Assembly: GCF_003315595.1 (NCBI RefSeq)
Contig: NZ_QNQU01000014.1
Location: 62,001 to 126,000, forward strand
DNA length: 64,000 bases
Source of the DNA: Pedobacter miscanthi
GTDB lineage: Bacteria > Bacteroidota > Bacteroidia > Sphingobacteriales > Sphingobacteriaceae
Direction of reading: 5' to 3'
The notes beneath the pieces were generated by a model. The model was given only the letters and a program-made list of their open reading frames with translations. It was not told where the DNA came from and did not search any database. A program made the position numbers and the translations under genes. The first letter of the stretch is position 1; the number at the start of each line of letters is the position of its first letter. This document shows, piece by piece, positions 60,370 to 64,000 of the stretch.

Positions 60370-61449
60370 ATGAAAAACACCGCATTAACAGAAAAACACA
60401 TCGCTTTAGGCGCTAAAATGGTTCCATTTGCAGGATATAATATGCCCGTTACTTACGAAGGTATTAACGTAGAACATGCAACTGTTCGTAACGGTGTAGG
60501 TGTTTTTGATGTGAGCCACATGGGCGAATTTATCCTGAAAGGCGAAAATGCACTGGATTTAATCCAACGCGTTACCAGTAATGATGCATCTAAATTATAT
60601 GATGGAAAAGTTCAGTATTCTTGCCTGCCAAACCAGGATGGTGGTATTGTAGATGACCTTTTGGTTTATAAAATAGACGATAAAACCTACATGTTGGTGG
60701 TAAATGCATCAAACATTGAGAAAGACTGGAACTGGATTCAGCAGTTTAATACCCAGGGAGTAGAAATGCACAATATTTCTGATCAGACTTCTTTGTTGGC
60801 TATCCAGGGCCCAAAAGCAGCAGATGCTTTGCAAAGTTTAACCGATGTTGACCTGGCATCGATGGAATATTATACTTTCGTTAAAGGCACTTTCGCTGGT
60901 ATTGAAAACGTAGTAATTTCTGCAACAGGTTATACCGGTGCAGGTGGTTTCGAAATTTATTTCGAAAACCAATATGCTGATCAGATTTGGGACGCCATTT
61001 TTGAAGCAGGTGCACCTTATAACATTCAACCGATCGGTTTGGGTGCACGCGATACCCTGCGTTTAGAAATGGGTTTCTGTTTATATGGAAATGATATCGA
61101 TGATACCACTTCTCCTATCGAGGCCGGTTTAGGCTGGATTACCAAGTTTTCTAAATCATTCACCAATTCTGAAGCTTTATTAGCTCAAAAAGAAGCTGGG
61201 ATACAAAAGAAACTGGTAGGTTTCGAAATGATCGACCGCGGTATTCCACGTCACGATTACCAGATTGCTGATGCTGAAGGCAATATCATCGGTAAAGTAA
61301 CCTCTGGTACACAAGCACCATCATTGCAAAAAGCAATTGGTATGGGCTACATCTCAAAAGAGTTCACCAAAGAAGGAACAGAAGTTTTTATCCTCATCCG
61401 CAACACGCCAATTAAGGCAAAAGTGGTTAAGTTTCCTTTTTATAAATAG
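60370..61449 (+). CDS. gcvT: Aminomethyltransferase (glycine cleavage T protein)
   Basis: A 359-residue folate-dependent enzyme of the glycine cleavage system. VPFAGYNMPVTYEG and VGVFDVSHMGEF form the N-terminal folate site; LGARDTLRLEMGFCLYGNDI and the GIPRHDY region follow. Full length. The other gcv genes are not in this window, which is common in Bacteroidota. comB follows after a 100-bp repeat-bearing gap. Confidence 0.96.
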   Translation: MKNTALTEKHIALGAKMVPFAGYNMPVTYEGINVEHATVRNGVGVFDVSHMGEFILKGENALDLIQRVTSNDASKLYDGKVQYSCLPNQDGGIVDDLLVYKIDDKTYMLVVNASNIEKDWNWIQQFNTQGVEMHNISDQTSLLAIQGPKAADALQSLTDVDLASMEYYTFVKGTFAGIENVVISATGYTGAGGFEIYFENQYADQIWDAIFEAGAPYNIQPIGLGARDTLRLEMGFCLYGNDIDDTTSPIEAGLGWITKFSKSFTNSEALLAQKEAGIQKKLVGFEMIDRGIPRHDYQIADAEGNIIGKVTSGTQAPSLQKAIGMGYISKEFTKEGTEVFILIRNTPIKAKVVKFPFYK

Positions 61450-61461
61450 ATGGCGTATCAG

Positions 61462-61540
61462 GTATCAAGTAGCAAGACAAACTTATCTTGCTACTTGATA
61501 CTCACTACTTGATACTCACTACTTAATACTTCAATACTTG
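61462..61540. repeat. Hairpin plus TACTTGATACTCAC direct repeats
   Basis: GTATCAAGTAGCAAG (61462-61476) and CTTGCTACTTGATAC (61487-61501) form a perfect 15-bp stem. Then TACTTGATACTCAC repeats, with drift, to about 61540. Located between gcvT and comB. Confidence 0.75.
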
Positions 61541-61552
61541 CATCCTCCCCAA

Positions 61553-62269
61553 ATGTCAAAAAAAATAGAAGTTTGTTTAACACCTGCGCTAATTGATTTA
61601 TACGATATCGAGCAGAGCATTGTGGTGGTTATTGATATTTTACGAGCTACATCATCTATTACCTACGGGATAGATAATGGTGCTGAAGCAATTATTCCGG
61701 TTGCTAATGTAGAAGATTGCTTAAACTATCGCGACAGCGGATTTTTATTGGCTGCAGAAAGAAATGGGGAAGTGGTAACTGGATATGATTTCGGTAACTC
61801 ACCTTTTTCATATACCAAAGAAAAAGTAGGAGGAAAGACGGTTGTACTTACTACAACCAATGGGACTAAAGCCCTTCATTTGGCACAAAAGAAAGCATAT
61901 CAGGTCGTAATCGGATCATTTCTTAATTTGGATTCACTTTGCGCTTATCTGCAAAGTCAGGACAAAAATGTGCTTTTACTGTGTGCCGGCTGGAAAGACC
62001 AGTTTAATTTGGAAGATACCTTATTTGCCGGGGCGGTTGTGGCAAAACTCCGTCAAAATTTCGAACACTTTGACGATTCGAGTGTAGCTGCTGAGGATTT
62101 ATACCTGCTGGCTAAAGATGATTTAAGGAAATATCTCCATAAATCGTCGCATAGTCATCGTTTGGCTCAATTGAATATTGAAGAAGATGTGGTTTTCTGT
62201 TTGCAATTAAATGTTTGCGAAGCCATTCCGGTTTTAGAAGGAGAGCGTTTGGTTGCTTTAAAAAAATAA
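61553..62269 (+). CDS. comB: 2-phosphosulfolactate phosphatase
   Basis: About 238 residues of the ComB family, which removes phosphate from (2R)-phospho-3-sulfolactate to give sulfolactate. VVVIDILRATSSITYGIDNGA, TTTNGTKAL and LLLCAGWKDQFNLEDTLFAG are family blocks. No comA or comC is nearby. In Bacteroidota the product may feed sulfonate or sulfonolipid metabolism; this is inference. ATG at 61553 is chosen over an upstream in-frame TTG. Confidence 0.9.
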   Translation: MSKKIEVCLTPALIDLYDIEQSIVVVIDILRATSSITYGIDNGAEAIIPVANVEDCLNYRDSGFLLAAERNGEVVTGYDFGNSPFSYTKEKVGGKTVVLTTTNGTKALHLAQKKAYQVVIGSFLNLDSLCAYLQSQDKNVLLLCAGWKDQFNLEDTLFAGAVVAKLRQNFEHFDDSSVAAEDLYLLAKDDLRKYLHKSSHSHRLAQLNIEEDVVFCLQLNVCEAIPVLEGERLVALKK

Positions 62270-62743
62270 GCGACGGATTGAGCTGTCATCCTTAAGCCTG
62301 TCGAAGGATCTTGCTTAACTTTATGCGAGGCGTTTTGACTATTCGTATCAAAAACCAAACTTTAAACCCACAAAGAACGCGTTTTTGATTCTATTGGTCG
62401 GTGTCACACCGACCGAAATTCTAGTTATTTTTTTTGCCCTACTGCGCAATCTTGCCTCGGCTCGCCGCCGCCGAAGGGCTCCTTCTTTTTGGCGTCAAAA
62501 AGAACCAAAAAACGCCGGCTGAAAATTTTTCTATGGAAGCCAGTAAGTTAGCTTGGTCAGTTCAGCCCAAAAAATTTATTAGGCCGGAACTAAGGAGAAC
62601 GGTGAGGTAGTGCTTTGGCCTATCCAGTCAGAAATGCAGGTGGAAGTTAAGGTGCTTATTATTAATGAATTACTAGATAATGTCAATAGTAGTCTGTCGA
62701 AGGATTTTCCTTAAAATTATGCGATGCATTTCTACTACTTGTA
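62270..62743. other. Non-coding gap
   Basis: No gene is visible. The gap has a TCATCCTTAAGCCTGTCGAA repeat fragment near 62285, a GC-rich repeat at 62450-62520, and then unique-looking sequence to 62700. Confidence 0.6.
62450..62520. repeat. GC-rich repeat with variable stem, copy B
   Basis: It shares the first 25 bases with copy A at 40357 (TCTTGCCTCGGCTCGCCGCC and GCCGA), then AGGGCTCCTTCTTTTT. The stem here is GGCGT / ACGCC around AAAAAGAACCAAAA. Confidence 0.8.
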
Positions 62744-63655
62744 TCAAAAATCAAACTTCAACCCCACAAAAACAGCATTTTTTCTAAAACTTGCGCCATT
62801 AAACTGGGTTTCTTCAGTATTACGGTTATTAAAATAAGCTTTATCAACGCCTGAATAGGTGTTGATATTATTGATTTTATAATCGGCTTCTATACTTAAA
62901 CTTTTATTCAACGGCACTGAAAGGTTGATATCGCCACTTAAAGCAAAAGAGTTGGCTTTGTGGGTAAAACTCACCGGTTTTTCAAAATCGGGGATTAAAT
63001 TCCAGTTCGCTTTGGCCGAGTAGGTGTAAAATCCACCTAAAACTGTAGCTCCGATGCTAAATGCATCCATTTTCAGAACAAATTCACTACCAAAATCAAA
63101 ATCTTTATACCGGACTTCGTAAGTAGAGTTTAAGCCATTGCTTGCCGGGTTACTGGCACTTTCTAACAGGTAGAATTTCTGCTGGTTGTAAGAAAGATCT
63201 ACGATAGGATTGATACTAAATTCCCCCATTTTTAGCAGTTTATAGTTCAGTTGCAGATCAATATTGTACAAATAGCCTTTATTAGCATTAAGTAAATCAT
63301 AATAAAATGCACCCTGACGGTTGTCATCGGCATAATCGGTGTCGGTAGCCTCTCCTTTGCTAATGTTGCTGTATTGGTTGGCAACTTTAACGGTTAGTTT
63401 TTCTATAATTTTATAACTGATATCCAAACCATAGCTGGGACCTTTTAGTTTCTCCCATATCAGTTCTGACAGCACATTGGGGTTGGTTCCGTTTGCATTG
63501 CCGGCTATAGACCAATCGAACCGTGATTGTTGAAAACCAAGGTATGGTTTTACACTCCATTTACGGGTTTCCTGCGCAAAAGCATTGCAAAACAGAAAAA
63601 AGAGCAGGCATGTTATGGCATATCTTAAAAAGGAAGTGCGTAAAGTAATTTGCAT
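62744..63655 (-). CDS. Outer membrane beta-barrel protein
   Basis: A 303-residue protein with signal peptide ending NAFAQ (about 1-27). It has alternating amphipathic strands such as WSVKPYLGFQQSRFDWSIAG and SYGLDISYKIIEKLTVKVAN, and ends in aromatic GLKFDF, the C-terminal Phe that the BAM complex recognises. The early block NPNVLSELIWEKLKG recalls omptin-like or Pom-like porins, but no protease residues can be verified. A metalloprotease gene lies upstream. Confidence 0.85.
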   Translation of the reverse strand: MQITLRTSFLRYAITCLLFFLFCNAFAQETRKWSVKPYLGFQQSRFDWSIAGNANGTNPNVLSELIWEKLKGPSYGLDISYKIIEKLTVKVANQYSNISKGEATDTDYADDNRQGAFYYDLLNANKGYLYNIDLQLNYKLLKMGEFSINPIVDLSYNQQKFYLLESASNPASNGLNSTYEVRYKDFDFGSEFVLKMDAFSIGATVLGGFYTYSAKANWNLIPDFEKPVSFTHKANSFALSGDINLSVPLNKSLSIEADYKINNINTYSGVDKAYFNNRNTEETQFNGASFRKNAVFVGLKFDF

Positions 63656-63681
63656 TTTTTGAGCTTTATCAAAGCAAAATA

Positions 63682-63711
63682 CACATAGTGGCCGGTTAAA
63701 ACCACTATGTG
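63682..63711 (-). terminator. Terminator-like hairpin
   Basis: CACATAGTGG (63682-63691) and CCACTATGTG (63702-63711) form a 10-bp stem, followed on the minus strand by TATTTTGCTTT. It separates the metalloprotease gene from the outer membrane protein gene. Confidence 0.75.
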
Positions 63712-63724
63712 CAATAATTATTTT

Positions 63725-64000
63725 CTAGAACGGATATACTGAAGCAATAAATGATTTATCGGTTGGTGATAAAACAGTATTCCATCCCACTTCATAATCG
63801 CCGATAGTTAATTCATTAGGAACCGAATAGTGCATAATTGAATTTTTATCGTAGGCGCTGTAGTTGGTTTGTGTGGTGCTGTATTTAGCAAAGATGTTAT
63901 TATCGGTTGTTGCCTGATCCCAGTAATTAGGTGCAGCAGCATAATAAGCATAAACGGCTGGTTTATCCCATGGGATGCTAACTAACGGATGCTGGTGCTC
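63725..64000 (-). CDS. M12A (astacin-like) metallopeptidase, C-terminal part
   Basis: The last 91 residues of a gene that runs off the right edge. It starts EHQHPLVSIPWDKPAVY, the segment following the HExxHxxGxxH zinc site of astacins, and contains the Met-turn SIMHYSV about 60 residues later. Both are hallmarks of family M12A. It is most likely a secreted zinc endopeptidase. The zinc-binding helix itself lies outside the window. Confidence 0.85.
   Translation of the reverse strand, partial: EHQHPLVSIPWDKPAVYAYYAAAPNYWDQATTDNNIFAKYSTTQTNYSAYDKNSIMHYSVPNELTIGDYEVGWNTVLSPTDKSFIASVYPF

Noticed and set aside
60160..60370. Glycine riboswitch before gcvT
   Set aside because: The leader is long enough, but I could not find the tandem aptamer pattern; no positive evidence.
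1..64000. tRNA, rRNA, tmRNA or prophage regions
   Set aside because: No tRNA-like cloverleaf with the T-loop GGTTCGANTCC, no rRNA blocks, and no phage structural genes were seen on reading both strands.

Overview
The window reads as chromosomal DNA of a Bacteroidota bacterium, most likely a Sphingobacteriaceae member close to Pedobacter. The supporting signs are an AT-rich coding style, many TAnnTTTG-type -7 boxes with few Shine-Dalgarno sites, a very long SecA (1158 aa), and family content typical of the phylum: DUF4251, DUF2027-Smr, DUF4180, a tricorn-type S41 protease, GH29, ThuA, S1/P1 nuclease and PEGA or SPOR envelope proteins. I saw no rRNA, tRNA, CRISPR array, prophage or classical insertion sequence.

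Layout. Positions 1-2000 hold a partial pirin, a YceI protein, a Crp/Fnr regulator and a small FeoB-associated Cys-rich membrane protein. Positions 2257-8504 hold the most distinctive locus: a minus-strand run with a divergent ATP-grasp-like protein, a class I glutamine amidotransferase, a GCS2 carboxylate-amine ligase, a second ATP-grasp ligase with a histone H1-like Lys/Ala/Pro tail, and a serine esterase. A second esterase is transcribed divergently. This looks like a pathway that makes and trims an amide-linked small molecule or peptide. From 8.6 to 19.3 kb come DUF2459, VOC, DUF4180, typA, a Crp/Fnr plus quinone reductase pair, two tandem lipid A-type acyltransferases with a class C serine hydrolase, a kinase-fold-like protein and a PfpI protein. 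From 19.5 to 22.7 kb, two glycosyltransferases flank a DUF1016 nuclease gene that carries two palindromes inside its reading frame.

From 22.8 to 36 kb are the tricorn protease, a methyltransferase with a rhomboid protease, an alpha-L-fucosidase, a frameshifted ceramidase-like membrane gene, ThuA, a LMW phosphatase, and a fumC - membrane protein - lipoprotein - S1/P1 nuclease operon. From 36 to 48.9 kb are rsgA, DUF2027-Smr, a bicupin pair, an intradiol dioxygenase, secA, a PEGA lipoprotein, two small antitoxin-like ORFs and SPOR plus M20 peptidase genes. From 49 to 64 kb are a serine hydrolase, an SGNH hydrolase, a GIY-YIG gene inside a repeat array, dnaG, yraN, glutaminyl cyclase, small envelope proteins, rnhB, a glycosyltransferase, gcvT, comB, an outer-membrane barrel and a partial M12A metalloprotease.

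The intergenic space is rich in dispersed hairpin repeats that share CGTCA...TGACG ends and variable, self-complementary inner arms (at least 14 loci). One copy supplies the last codons and stop of the amidotransferase gene. Five full or partial copies surround the GIY-YIG gene, which makes that nuclease a candidate partner of the repeat family. Other recurrent non-coding structures are a GC-rich repeat with a covarying stem, a 49-bp tandem repeat and short-word repeats.
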